A stretch of 64,000 nucleotides of DNA, taken from the NCBI GenBank assembly GCA_964625225.1, contig CAZVAR010000001.1:1-64000 (forward strand), given 5' to 3'. Shown piece after piece: positions 8,463-17,199 of the stretch. Made by a program: the position numbers and the translations under genes. Every line of letters starts with the position of its first letter. Position 1 is the stretch's first letter. The notes beneath the pieces were generated by a model that saw only the letters and a program-made list of their open reading frames with translations, was not told where the DNA came from and made no database searches. This DNA is from CAZVAR01 sp964625225 (lineage in GTDB: Bacteria; Pseudomonadota; Alphaproteobacteria; JAJUGE01).

Positions 8463-10262
8463 GTGCGGGCGGCCCGGTTGGCGCCGCGAGGCGAAGCGCG
8501 GTTAGACTGCCTCGCCGTGATAGTCCCCCCTCCCCGCCCCGAACTCACCGTCCGCGCGGTTGCCACCGGCATGCTGTTCGGGGCACTGCTCACCCCCTGC
8601 AATGTCTACAGCGGCCTCAAGATCGGATGGGCCTTCAACATGTCCATCGCGGCAGGGCTGCTCGGGTTCGGTTTGTGGCGCCTGGGAGAACTGACTGCCG
8701 GCGCGCGGCCGTGGGGGCTGTACGAGAACAACATCAGCCAGACCGCGGCCTCCGCCGCAGCCTCGATCATTTCCGGCGGCCTGGTGGCGCCGGTCCCGGC
8801 CTGGACGCTGCTGACCGGCGAGACGTTGCCCTGGCCGCTGCTGGCGGTCTGGGTCTTCGCGGTCAGCATGCTGGGTATTGTCGTGGCGGCGGGCCTGCGA
8901 AATCAGATGCTGCTGCACGAGGGGCTCCGCTTTCCGGCCGGAGTGGCGACGGCGGAGACGCTTCGGCAGATCCATGCCCATGGGGCAGAAGCGCTCGGGC
9001 GATTGCGGCTCCTGCTCGCAGCGGGGGGTATATCCGCGGGGATGAAGCTGACCGACTCGCTGGCCTTCGCGCTGCCGCGGCCGGTCGTACCGCTCGGCTT
9101 GTCTTCGGCAGGCGCCACGGCCGGGAATTTGGGCTTTCTGCTCGACCCGTCCCTGTTGATGGTCGGGTTCGGTGCCATCATCGGCTTGCGAGTGGGGCTG
9201 TCGCTGCTGTTCGGCGCGCTCTTCGCCTGGGGATTCCTGGGACCATTGGCGCTGTCACAGGGCTGGGCCGCCCGAGGCGCGCCCGCGCCCGACGCGTCCT
9301 GGTTCGGGCCGCTGGTCGAATGGCTGTTGTGGCCCGGCGTGACGCTGATGGTTGTGGCCGCCCTCGTCGCTTTCGCGGTCTCCCTGCTGCGCGTCTACCG
9401 CCGGCGCCGGTCACGACCGTCCCCGCCGGCGCCTCCCATCCTACCGCGGCGGGCTTTGCTTGCCGGGTTCGCGGGAACGCTGCTGCTTGCAACGGCCGCG
9501 CAGACAGGGCTGTTCGGCATCGGGCTCTGGGAGGCGGTGCTGGCCGTTCTGCTCAGCTTCGTGCTCGCCATCGTCGCGGCACGGGTGTCGGGCGAGACCG
9601 GCATCACGCCGATCGGCGCGATGGGCAAGATCACGCAGCTCACATACGGCCTCGTCACCCCGGGAGACGTGACTGCGAACCTGATGAGCGCCAACGTGAC
9701 CGGCGGCGCCGCCGGCCAGTGCGCCGATCTGATGCACGACCTGCGCACGGGACAGATCGTCGGCGCGACACCCGGGTTCCAGATCGTGGCCCAGGGGTTC
9801 GGCGTGCTGACCGGAAGCCTGATCGGCAGCCTGATCTACCTGGTGCTGATTCCCGATCCCCACGCAATGTTGCTGACGCCGGACTGGCCCGCTCCGGCGG
9901 TCGCGACCTGGAAGGCGGTCGCTGAGGTGCTGTCCCAGGGCATCGGGGCGATCCCCGCCGGCGCGGTGCCGGCCATGGGGATCGCGGCGGCCCTCGGTAT
10001 AGCACTGGCCGTGGCCGAGCGGATGCTGCCCGCGCGGGCGGCCCGGTGGTTGCCGAGTGCGCCAGCGGTCGGCCTCGCTTTCGTCATCCCGGCATGGAAT
10101 GCGCTATCCATGTTTCTGGGTGCGCTCTTGGGAGCGGCACTCCGGCGCCTGGCGCCGCGATGGGCCGAGCGACACACCACGGTCCTTGCAGCCGGCCTGG
10201 TCGCCGGCGAGAGCATCGCCGGTGTGGCGGTCGCCGCAGCGCGGCTGGCCGGCGCCCCATGA
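8463..10262 (+). CDS. OPT family oligopeptide transporter
   Basis: About 599 residues and roughly 14-16 hydrophobic segments, typical of the oligopeptide transporter (OPT/YSL) family of inner-membrane symporters. Recognisable blocks are RPELTVRAVATGMLFG, NVYSGLKIGWAFNMSI, YENNISQTAASAAASIISGG, LRFPAGVATAETLR and GETGITPIGAMGKITQL. The start is uncertain: GTG at 8463 or a second in-frame GTG at 8517, which begins closer to the conserved RPELTVRAV. Neither has a strong ribosome site. Substrates in bacteria may be peptides or metal chelates. The gene is followed by a gamma-glutamyltransferase, consistent with peptide or glutathione use, but they are 81 bp apart. Confidence 0.85.
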   Translation: MRAARLAPRGEARLDCLAVIVPPPRPELTVRAVATGMLFGALLTPCNVYSGLKIGWAFNMSIAAGLLGFGLWRLGELTAGARPWGLYENNISQTAASAAASIISGGLVAPVPAWTLLTGETLPWPLLAVWVFAVSMLGIVVAAGLRNQMLLHEGLRFPAGVATAETLRQIHAHGAEALGRLRLLLAAGGISAGMKLTDSLAFALPRPVVPLGLSSAGATAGNLGFLLDPSLLMVGFGAIIGLRVGLSLLFGALFAWGFLGPLALSQGWAARGAPAPDASWFGPLVEWLLWPGVTLMVVAALVAFAVSLLRVYRRRRSRPSPPAPPILPRRALLAGFAGTLLLATAAQTGLFGIGLWEAVLAVLLSFVLAIVAARVSGETGITPIGAMGKITQLTYGLVTPGDVTANLMSANVTGGAAGQCADLMHDLRTGQIVGATPGFQIVAQGFGVLTGSLIGSLIYLVLIPDPHAMLLTPDWPAPAVATWKAVAEVLSQGIGAIPAGAVPAMGIAAALGIALAVAERMLPARAARWLPSAPAVGLAFVIPAWNALSMFLGALLGAALRRLAPRWAERHTTVLAAGLVAGESIAGVAVAAARLAGAP

Positions 10263-10343
10263 GATCCGTCGCCACCGGGTTTGCCTGCGGGCGCTCCCGC
10301 GCTAGAGTAGCGGCCTTTCCGCACTCCGGTCGCGAGCGCCCCG

Positions 10344-12107
10344 ATGTTCACTACGCGCCCCGAGATCCTCGGCACCTTCGGTGTCGTCGCGTCGACCCAC
10401 TGGCTCGCCTCCGCCACTGGCATGGCGGTACTGGAGAAGGGCGGCAATGCGTTCGATGCGGCGGCTGCGATGGGCTTTGCGCTGCAGGTTGTGGAGCCGC
10501 ACCTGAACGGCCCCGGCGGCGACATGCCCATGCTGATCTGGAGCGCGCGTGAGCAACGGCTACGGGTGGTCTGCGGTCAAGGGCCGGCGCCCGCTGCGGC
10601 GACGATCGATGCCTATCGCGGGCTCGGGCTCGAGATCGTGCCCGGGACCGGTCTGCTGGCCGCTTGCGTACCCGGGGCGCTCGATGCCTGGCTGCTGATG
10701 CTACGGGACCATGGGACCCTGCCGCTCGCCGAGGTACTGACCCCGGCCATCGGCTTCGCGGCCGAGGGCTACCCGCTCGTCCCGCATATCACCAACACGA
10801 TCGCGTCGGTGCGTGATCTGTTCCTGAGCGAATGGCGGGAGTCCGCGGCGATCTACCTGCCGGGCGGAGATGTCCCGAAGGCGGGGTCGTTGTTCCGGAA
10901 CCCGTCGCTGGCAAAGACCTATCGGCGCATCCTGTCCGAGGCGGAAGCGGCCGGCGGCGACCGCGTCCGGCAGATCGACGCGGCGCGGCGGGCGATCTAT
11001 TCGGGCTTCGTCGCGGAGGCGATCGACCGGTTCTGCCGCACGCAGGAGGTGATGGACACGTCGGGCCGGCGTCACCGCGGCCTGCTGACCGGCGACGACA
11101 TGGCGCGCTGGCAGGCCAGCTACGAAGAGCCGCTGACCTATGACTACGGCCGCTACACGGTCGCCAAGGCGGGGCCGTGGGCGCAGTCGCCGGTCTTCTT
11201 GCAGCAGCTCGCCCTCCTGAAGGGCTTCGATCTCGACGGGCTCGATCCGCTCGGTCCGGACTTCGCGCATCTCGTGATCGAGGCGGCCAAGCTCGCCTTC
11301 GCGGACCGCGAGGCCTGGTACGGCGACCCCGCGTTCGTAGACGTGCCGATGGCGACGCTGCTGTCTGATGGCTACAATGACGAGCGTCGAAAGCTGATCG
11401 GTGACCGCGCCTCGATGGAGCTTCAGCCGGGAAGCCCGGACGGCCGTGCGCCCCGGATCGGCACCGCGGTCGCTCCCGCCGGAAGCGAAGCCGGCGCCGG
11501 CGAGCCGACGATGGCCAGGACCAGCACCGGCGACACCTGCCACATCGACGTGATCGACCGTTGGGGCAACATGGTCTCGGCCACGCCGAGCGGCGGCTGG
11601 CTGCAGAGCTCTCCGGTGATCCCGGAGCTGGGTTTCTGCCTCGGCACGCGGGCACAGATGTTCTGGCTGGAAGAGGGCCTGCCGGGAAGCCTCGCGCCGG
11701 GCAAGCGCCCCCGCACGACGCTGAGCCCGTCTTTCGCTTTCCGCGACGGCGAGCCCTGGATGCCGTTCGGTACGCCGGGCGGCGACGGGCAGGACCAGTG
11801 GACGCTGATCTTCTTCCTGCGCCATGTCCATGCCGGCCTGAACCTGCAAGCCGCGATCGACGCGCCGACCTTCTCTACCACGCACTTCCCGAGCTCCTTC
11901 TATCCCCGTCAGGCCGATCCAGGCGCGGTCACGGTCGAGGGACGCCTGCCGGCGACGACGATCGAGGAGCTGCGGCGGCGCGGGCACCGGGTCGAGGTGG
12001 GCGGCGACTGGTCGCAGGGACGAATCAGCGCCTGCGCACGCGACGGTGCGATACTGAAGGCTGCCGCCAATCCCCGGCTGATGCAGGGCTACGCGATCGG
12101 TCGATAA
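10344..12107 (+). CDS. ggt: Gamma-glutamyltransferase (Ntn hydrolase)
   Basis: A 587-residue protein of the gamma-glutamyltranspeptidase family, which cleaves gamma-glutamyl bonds such as that in glutathione. It should self-process at the Thr of the TGDTCHIDVID motif (Thr398) to give large and small subunits with that Thr as nucleophile. Other blocks are ASATGMAVLEKGGNAFDAA near the N-terminus, LNGPGGDMPMLIW, PRTTLSPSFAF and FGTPGGDGQ in the small subunit. There is no obvious signal peptide (it begins MFTTRPEIL), so it may be cytoplasmic, as in several alphaproteobacterial homologues. Adjacent to an OPT transporter, which suggests peptide salvage. Confidence 0.88.
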   Translation: MFTTRPEILGTFGVVASTHWLASATGMAVLEKGGNAFDAAAAMGFALQVVEPHLNGPGGDMPMLIWSAREQRLRVVCGQGPAPAAATIDAYRGLGLEIVPGTGLLAACVPGALDAWLLMLRDHGTLPLAEVLTPAIGFAAEGYPLVPHITNTIASVRDLFLSEWRESAAIYLPGGDVPKAGSLFRNPSLAKTYRRILSEAEAAGGDRVRQIDAARRAIYSGFVAEAIDRFCRTQEVMDTSGRRHRGLLTGDDMARWQASYEEPLTYDYGRYTVAKAGPWAQSPVFLQQLALLKGFDLDGLDPLGPDFAHLVIEAAKLAFADREAWYGDPAFVDVPMATLLSDGYNDERRKLIGDRASMELQPGSPDGRAPRIGTAVAPAGSEAGAGEPTMARTSTGDTCHIDVIDRWGNMVSATPSGGWLQSSPVIPELGFCLGTRAQMFWLEEGLPGSLAPGKRPRTTLSPSFAFRDGEPWMPFGTPGGDGQDQWTLIFFLRHVHAGLNLQAAIDAPTFSTTHFPSSFYPRQADPGAVTVEGRLPATTIEELRRRGHRVEVGGDWSQGRISACARDGAILKAAANPRLMQGYAIGR

Positions 12108-12155
12108 CGGCCGGCGGAGCCGGGACGGGGCACAGTCCAGAGGATCGGGGCGCAG

Positions 12156-14360
12156 GTGGGTTCGCTAGGGAGCTTCTTTGCGCGGCGGCTGATGGCGGCG
12201 GCCGCGCTCGGCGTCATGGCGGCCGTGCAACCGGCGGCAGCCGGGCAGTGGCAACCGATCGACTCCTCCGACACGCGCCGGCCGGTACTGATCCTGGCCG
12301 ACGAGGTCAGCCATGACGAAGCGCGCGAGACCGTAACCGCGCGAGGCAATGTCGAAATCACCCAGGGCGACCGGACGCTGCTGACCGATCAGCTCACCTA
12401 TGACGAGCGGTCCGGCATCGTCCGCGCGGCCGGCAATGTCGTGCTGCTGGAGCCGAGCGGGGACGTGCTGTTCGCCGACCATGTCGAGCTGACCGAGGAT
12501 CTGCGCGAGGGCGTGATCGAGCAGCTTCGGGTCCTGCTGCGCGACCGCTCGCGCTTCGCCGCGGTCGGCGGCGAACGGACCGGCGGCAATCGCACGGTGA
12601 TGTATCGCGGCATCTACTCTCCGTGCGAACTGTGCGCGGACGACCCGAGCCGCCCGCCGCTCTGGCAGCTCAAGGCCGAGCGGATCATCCACGACGAGAC
12701 GACGCAGGACGTCGAGTATCGGGACGCCCGCCTCGAGCTGTTCGGCGTGCCGGTGTTCTACACGCCGTACTTCTCGCACCCGGACCCTACGGTGGAGCAG
12801 CGCAGCGGCTTCCTGGCGCCGACCTTCGGCCATGACAGCGATCTCGGCTTCACGGCGCAGATCCCCTACTATTTTGCGATCGCTCCGAATGCCGACCTGA
12901 CCGTCGCTCCCATCTTCATGACGGGGGACGGCCCGGTCCTGACGGGCGAATATCGCCGGCGGTTCGGAAACGGGCTGATCGAAGTCGAGGGCAGCGCCGG
13001 CTTACTCGACCGGACCGATGTCGACTCCGCCGGCAACGAGTGGACCCGCAAGGACCGGCTGCGCGGCCACTTGAAGGCGAACGCCGGTTTCGACATCGAC
13101 GAGAATTGGCGCACGCGGCTGCAGATCCACCGCGCTTCCGACGACACCTATCTGCGCAAGCTCGATCTCGACAACTCGCCGACGCTCCGCAGCGAGGCTG
13201 TCGCCGAATATTTCACCGCGCGCAGCTACGGCAACGTCAGCGGGCTGCTCGTCCAGGAGCTCCGCCGCGACGTGGACGAGGACGTGACGCCGGTCGTGCT
13301 GCCGAATGCCAGCTTCCATCATGTCAGCCGTCCCGGCGAGCTCGGCTTCTGGACGGTACGCGCGAACGCCCTCGCCCTTCACCGCGACGACGGCCCGGAG
13401 AGCCGGCGTCTGTCCGTGACGGGCGGGTGGACACTGCCGCACACGACCGAGGGCGGCCATCTGCTTTCGGTGTCGCTGTCGGCGCGGGGCGATCTCTATT
13501 CGGTGGAGCGGGTCCCGGTCGACGGACGCCTGAAGGACGGTGTGACCGGGCGCTTCGTCCCCATGGCAATCGGAAGCTGGCGCTACCCGCTCGCGCGCAC
13601 CGGACCCGAGGGGAACTGGATCGTCGAGCCGATGGCCTCCGTCGTGATCGCGCCCGACGATCCCAACCCGGAGAAGATTCCCAACGAGGACAGCCAGAAC
13701 GTCGATTTCGACGATTTGAACCTGTTCGACCCCAACCGCTTTCCCGGACTCGACCGGGTCGAGGGCGGTCAGCGGATCAATTACGGCTTCCGAACCGTCT
13801 ATTACGGGCTGGACGGCGGGACCGGCGAGCTGTTTCTGGGCCAGAGCCTGCGGGCGAGCAGGGTGGAGGAGTTCCCGGACGGATCCGGCCTGGAGGGCTA
13901 TCTGTCCGACGTGGTCGGCCGGCTGCTGGTATCTCCGGCCGACTGGCTCGACCTCCTCTACCGCTTCCGGATCGACAAGGACCATCTCGACCTCGCCCGC
14001 AGCGAGGTCGGCTTCCGCGTCGGCGAGCCATGGCTGCAGGTGGCGGGACAGTATATCCAGCTCGACTCGAACGCGGTCGAAACCGACCTTTTCGGACGGC
14101 GGGAGCAGGTCCGGGCAACCGTCAGCTCGCAATTCAGCCGCCATTGGAGCGGCTTCGCCGGAACTTGGTACGACATCGAGGAAAAGGACCCGTTGCGGCA
14201 CGAGTTCGGTCTGCGCTATGCCGACGAATGCCTCGTGTTTCTAGCTACTTACACTAAGGACTTCACCTCCGATCGTGAGATCGAGCCGGACGAGCGTGTC
14301 CTGTTCCGGCTGGTCTTCAAGAATCTCGGTGCCTTCGGGATCGGCCAGAGCGTCGAGTGA
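12156..14360 (+). CDS. lptD: LPS-assembly outer membrane protein LptD
   Basis: A 734-residue outer membrane protein that, with LptE, inserts lipopolysaccharide into the outer leaflet. A signal peptide (to about residue 29) precedes an OstA/LptA-like jellyroll domain (DEVSHDEARETVTARGNVEI.., residues about 45-150) and a large C-terminal beta barrel. A CELC pair at residues 157 and 160 and a single Cys near the end (Cys692 in ADECLVFLATY) are positioned for inter-domain disulfides. GTG at 12156 follows GGGCGCAGG. In alphaproteobacteria lptD usually sits with lptF/lptG and surA-pdxA-ksgA; here it stands alone between unrelated genes. Confidence 0.9.
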   Translation: MGSLGSFFARRLMAAAALGVMAAVQPAAAGQWQPIDSSDTRRPVLILADEVSHDEARETVTARGNVEITQGDRTLLTDQLTYDERSGIVRAAGNVVLLEPSGDVLFADHVELTEDLREGVIEQLRVLLRDRSRFAAVGGERTGGNRTVMYRGIYSPCELCADDPSRPPLWQLKAERIIHDETTQDVEYRDARLELFGVPVFYTPYFSHPDPTVEQRSGFLAPTFGHDSDLGFTAQIPYYFAIAPNADLTVAPIFMTGDGPVLTGEYRRRFGNGLIEVEGSAGLLDRTDVDSAGNEWTRKDRLRGHLKANAGFDIDENWRTRLQIHRASDDTYLRKLDLDNSPTLRSEAVAEYFTARSYGNVSGLLVQELRRDVDEDVTPVVLPNASFHHVSRPGELGFWTVRANALALHRDDGPESRRLSVTGGWTLPHTTEGGHLLSVSLSARGDLYSVERVPVDGRLKDGVTGRFVPMAIGSWRYPLARTGPEGNWIVEPMASVVIAPDDPNPEKIPNEDSQNVDFDDLNLFDPNRFPGLDRVEGGQRINYGFRTVYYGLDGGTGELFLGQSLRASRVEEFPDGSGLEGYLSDVVGRLLVSPADWLDLLYRFRIDKDHLDLARSEVGFRVGEPWLQVAGQYIQLDSNAVETDLFGRREQVRATVSSQFSRHWSGFAGTWYDIEEKDPLRHEFGLRYADECLVFLATYTKDFTSDREIEPDERVLFRLVFKNLGAFGIGQSVE

Positions 14361-14506
14361 TCTCCGGCCGGATCGCCCGCTGTCGGCCGAGTGCCGGCCG
14401 GCGCACGCAGCACGATCGGGCGCCGGATACCGCCGGTTTCGCCTTCATGGCCGGATGCCGCAGCACATTGTACCGGATCAGGGCCGGCGACTGTGCCGCG
14501 CATTCC

Positions 14507-14536
14507 TTTTGTGATACAGCCTGTTAGGCTACAAAA
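14507..14536. terminator. Candidate bidirectional intrinsic terminator between convergent genes
   Basis: A hairpin with inner stem AGCCT/AGGCT and 3-nt loop (14518-14530), flanked by TTTTGT on the left and ACAAAA on the right that can pair further with a 5-nt bulge. It sits between the converging lptD and cysteine dioxygenase-type genes. The T-run and A-run arms resemble bidirectional terminators, but neither orientation has a long clean U-tract after the stem. Confidence 0.4.
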
Positions 14537-14539
14537 CTC

Positions 14540-15121
14540 TCACGCATGCTGAGGAACCCGGCAGGCGCCGGCGTCGAGCGGTGCCGCGACCGAGTAGATG
14601 CGGCCCACGCTGCTGCATGCGATGGCGGGATCGAAGCCGTAGACATGGATCGAGATCGCCGCCGCGGAGCCGGGATTGAACACACGGTGAATGTCGCCGA
14701 ACCCGGGGATCAGGGCGCGCACCGCCCCCCGGGCGCAGGTGACACGGCCCGCCGGCGCGGCCTGGTCGCCGGCATCCGCCGTCCGGTAGGTCTCCTCGGT
14801 GAGCAAGCCGCGGTGGACGCCCATGACGCACCAGCAGTGGTGATCATGCACGGGGCTCCCCTGCCCCGGCCCCCAGACCATCGCCCAGACCGAGAACCGG
14901 CCGACCGGATCGACATGCAGCAGGTTGCGCGCATAGGTCTCCGCCTGCGCCACTTGGTCCTCCGGCCGGAGCAGACCGGGACGGTCGAGGAAGGGCCGAA
15001 GCCGCGCGGCGACCGCATCGGCGACCCGCATCGGTTCCGCTTCCGCGATCACTGCCTCGATGTCGGCTGCAAGGCTCATGACGAGGCCGTGCGATGCCGA
15101 GCGCCGTCCCGCTTCAGCCAT
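14540..15121 (-). CDS. Cysteine dioxygenase-type cupin thiol dioxygenase
   Basis: A 193-residue cupin of the cysteine dioxygenase / 3-mercaptopropionate dioxygenase family, mononuclear iron enzymes that oxidise a thiol to a sulfinate. The iron ligands are the two His of SPVHDHHCWCVMG and the later His in GFGDIHRV. The FSVWAMVWGPGQGSP stretch and the C-terminal ISIHVYG are typical. ATG at 15121 has GGAGGTGGAG directly upstream. It lies 69 bp downstream of an enoyl-CoA hydratase-type gene on the same strand, with a palindromic element between them. Whether the substrate is cysteine or another thiol cannot be decided from the sequence. Confidence 0.8.
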   Translation of the reverse strand: MAEAGRRSASHGLVMSLAADIEAVIAEAEPMRVADAVAARLRPFLDRPGLLRPEDQVAQAETYARNLLHVDPVGRFSVWAMVWGPGQGSPVHDHHCWCVMGVHRGLLTEETYRTADAGDQAAPAGRVTCARGAVRALIPGFGDIHRVFNPGSAAAISIHVYGFDPAIACSSVGRIYSVAAPLDAGACRVPQHA

Positions 15122-15141
15122 GTCTCCACCTCCTGCACCAC

Positions 15142-15162
15142 TGACATGTCAACTAACATGTC
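15142..15162. promoter_or_regulatory. Candidate operator: TGACATGTCA palindrome plus repeated ACATGTC half
   Basis: A perfect 10-bp palindrome TGACATGTCA at 15142-15151, followed 14 bp later (start to start with its ACATGTC core, about 12-13 bp) by a second ACATGTC at 15156-15162. It lies in the 69-bp space just upstream of the ribosome site of the cysteine dioxygenase-type gene. The position and symmetry suggest a transcription factor site; no regulator gene is adjacent. Confidence 0.4.
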
Positions 15163-15190
15163 GTGGTGCGGGCGGCAAGCGACACGGCGG

Positions 15191-16012
15191 CTATTCGGCC
15201 GCCCGCTTCTCGAAGGCTTCCCAGTTGAACAAGGGCGGCTGCTTCTCGACGAAGCGGTTGACGGCCTGCTTATGGTAATCGCTCGCGCCACACACAGCCT
15301 GCGCCATCGCCTCGAGCTCGAGGATCGCACGGTGATCCAGGTTGAAGGACTGGTTCAGGATGTTCTTGGAGATACCGATCGCCGTGGTGCCCGCGGTGCG
15401 GAACCGGCCGGCGAAGGCCTTGGCGCTGTCGAGGAAGCCCTCCTCGGGGTAAATCTCGTGGACGATCCCGAGCGCCTTCGCCTCCTCGGCCCCGAACAGT
15501 CGGCAGGTGAACACCAGTTCCTTCGCCTTCTGCAGGCCGACGATGCGCGGAAGGTAGTAGAGGCCCGCCCAGTCGGGCACGAGGCCGATGCGGTTGAAGG
15601 AGGCGGCGAAACGCGCCCGTGGCGTCGCAAGGATGAAGTCCGCCATCAGTGCGAGGCAGAATCCGGCACCCGCCGCGGGCCCGTCCACTGCGGCGATCAC
15701 CGGCATCTCCAGATTGGCGATGTCATAGAGGCGGTTGTGACTGCCGCGCATACGCTTGCGCGAATCGACCGGTGTGAACGCCGCCCGCCGCTGCATCGCC
15801 TTGATATCGCCGCCGGCCGAAAAGGCGCCGCCGGCCCCCGTGATCACCAGAGCCTTGATGGCGCCGCCGGCCTCGTCCTTGAGGATCGGGATCACGCGGT
15901 CGAGATCGGTCCGCATCTCTTCGCTGAGCGCGTTTCGCGCTTCCGGGCGGTTGAGAGTGAGGATTGCGATCTCGTCCACGATCTCGAATCGGATATGTTG
16001 CAGGTCCTGCAT
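15191..16012 (-). CDS. Enoyl-CoA hydratase/isomerase family protein (PaaG-like)
   Basis: A 273-residue crotonase-fold protein. The oxyanion-hole blocks are GAGGAFSAGGDIKAM and AAVDGPAAGAGFCLALMADF. In place of the hydratase glutamate motif it has FNRIGLVPDWAGLYYLP, with the Asp position used by PaaG-type isomerases, so isomerisation or ring-opening chemistry on an acyl-CoA is more likely than simple hydration. ATG at 16012 is chosen over one 33 bases upstream because GGAGGG lies five bases before it. It diverges from a second crotonase-family gene across a 129-bp region, and the cysteine dioxygenase-type gene follows it. Confidence 0.82.
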   Translation of the reverse strand: MQDLQHIRFEIVDEIAILTLNRPEARNALSEEMRTDLDRVIPILKDEAGGAIKALVITGAGGAFSAGGDIKAMQRRAAFTPVDSRKRMRGSHNRLYDIANLEMPVIAAVDGPAAGAGFCLALMADFILATPRARFAASFNRIGLVPDWAGLYYLPRIVGLQKAKELVFTCRLFGAEEAKALGIVHEIYPEEGFLDSAKAFAGRFRTAGTTAIGISKNILNQSFNLDHRAILELEAMAQAVCGASDYHKQAVNRFVEKQPPLFNWEAFEKRAAE

Positions 16013-16141
16013 GGAATCCCTCCGCTGAGCCGATGCCCGCTGCATTAGGCAATGCGGCGGGCATCACGGCAAGCCGCGGCTTTGCTGCCGTGACCGTGCC
16101 GACTATCCTCCGCCCCCCGCACGCACGGAAGGAGGTGAACC

Positions 16142-16924
16142 GTGGGAGATGTGGAGATCGAGCGACGCGGCCCGGTCCAATGGATCCGGATCAATCGGGA
16201 GGAGCGCCGCAACGCCATCAACGACGGCGTGCTGGCCGGTATCGAGCATGGCATCCGCGAGGCCATGGCCGCGGTCCCGACGGTGCGCGCGATCGTCTTG
16301 ACCGGGGCGGGCGATCGGGCATTCTGCGCGGGCGCCGACCTCAAGCGGACCGGCGAGGAGCGTCCATTCCAGCTCGCCCATCTCGACCCCGCCACCCGCA
16401 TCGGTGACCTGTTCCGACTGGTCGAGCGCTGCACGCTGCCTATCGTCGCCCGAATCAATGGTCATGCGATGGCCGGAGGCATGGGGCTCGCCGCGATGTG
16501 CGATCTCGCCGTTGCCGCCGATCACGCCCGCTTCGGCCTGCCGGAAGTCCGTATCGGGCTCTGGCCGATGATGATCATGACCTATCTGACCCGCGTCATC
16601 CCGCGCCGAAAGCTGCTGGAGCTGATGATGACGGGAGAGCCGATTTCGGCCCAGGAAGCGCTCGAGATCGGCTTCGTCAACCATATCGCCCCGAGGGAGG
16701 AACTGGACGCGAAGGTGGACTGGCTCCTGGACCGCCTTCTGAAGAGCTCCCCGACCGCGATCCGCCGCGGCAAGCATATCTGGCACGCCATGCAGGACAT
16801 GGGCCTGCACCAGGCCATCATCCTGGCCGAGAGCAATGCGGGCCTGATGGGCACCAGCGAAGATGCCCGGGAGGGCATCGCCGCGTTCGGAGAGAAGCGG
16901 CCGCCGACCTGGACCGGGCGCTAG
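16142..16924 (+). CDS. Enoyl-CoA hydratase/isomerase family protein
   Basis: A 260-residue crotonase-superfamily protein acting on acyl-CoA thioesters. It has TGAGDRAFCAGADLKRT and INGHAMAGGMGLAAMCDLAVA for the oxyanion hole and LPEVRIGLWPMMIM, which keeps a Glu at the second hydratase catalytic position; the first catalytic Glu position appears to be replaced (GGMGLAAM). GTG at 16142 is preceded by AGGAGGTGA, one of the best ribosome sites in the window. It is divergent from the PaaG-like gene. The substrate is not identifiable. Confidence 0.82.
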   Translation: MGDVEIERRGPVQWIRINREERRNAINDGVLAGIEHGIREAMAAVPTVRAIVLTGAGDRAFCAGADLKRTGEERPFQLAHLDPATRIGDLFRLVERCTLPIVARINGHAMAGGMGLAAMCDLAVAADHARFGLPEVRIGLWPMMIMTYLTRVIPRRKLLELMMTGEPISAQEALEIGFVNHIAPREELDAKVDWLLDRLLKSSPTAIRRGKHIWHAMQDMGLHQAIILAESNAGLMGTSEDAREGIAAFGEKRPPTWTGR

Positions 16925-16948
16925 CTTCGGATCCCCCTCACCTTTCCA

Positions 16949-16968
16949 CGCGACACGGCCGTGTCGCG
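16949..16968. repeat. Perfect 20-bp palindrome downstream of enoyl-CoA hydratase gene
   Basis: CGCGACACGGCCGTGTCGCG reads identically on both strands. It begins 25 bp after the stop codon. It can form an 8-bp stem with a 4-nt loop and could be the stem of a terminator without a U-tract, or a protein binding site. The 275-bp space to the next gene also holds a small hairpin at 17117-17133 (CCTCCC/GGGAGG). Confidence 0.6.
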
Positions 16969-17199
16969 ACCTCCTGCATGATAGGGGCGCGGGCGCACGC
17001 GGCTGCATCGTCCCGTCCTTCGAGACTTCGCCTCGGAATGTGGTCGCGACCCGACGGCGAGGAACTGTCGTGCGGCCGCTCGGTTTCCGTTGCGTTGCGG
17101 CTGACGCGCCTCGTGCCCTCCCGGTCCGGGAGGTCGTAGGGTCGAACCCTTCGAGGTGATGCTACTGCGGCGCTGATCGACTCCGACCGGAAGGCGCAC

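Noticed and set aside
17101..17160. tRNA-like arm with GGGTCGAACCC before the alcohol dehydrogenase gene
   Set aside because: The loop between AGGGT and ACCCT is only three bases and there is no acceptor stem or anticodon arm, so it is not a tRNA or a tRNA end.
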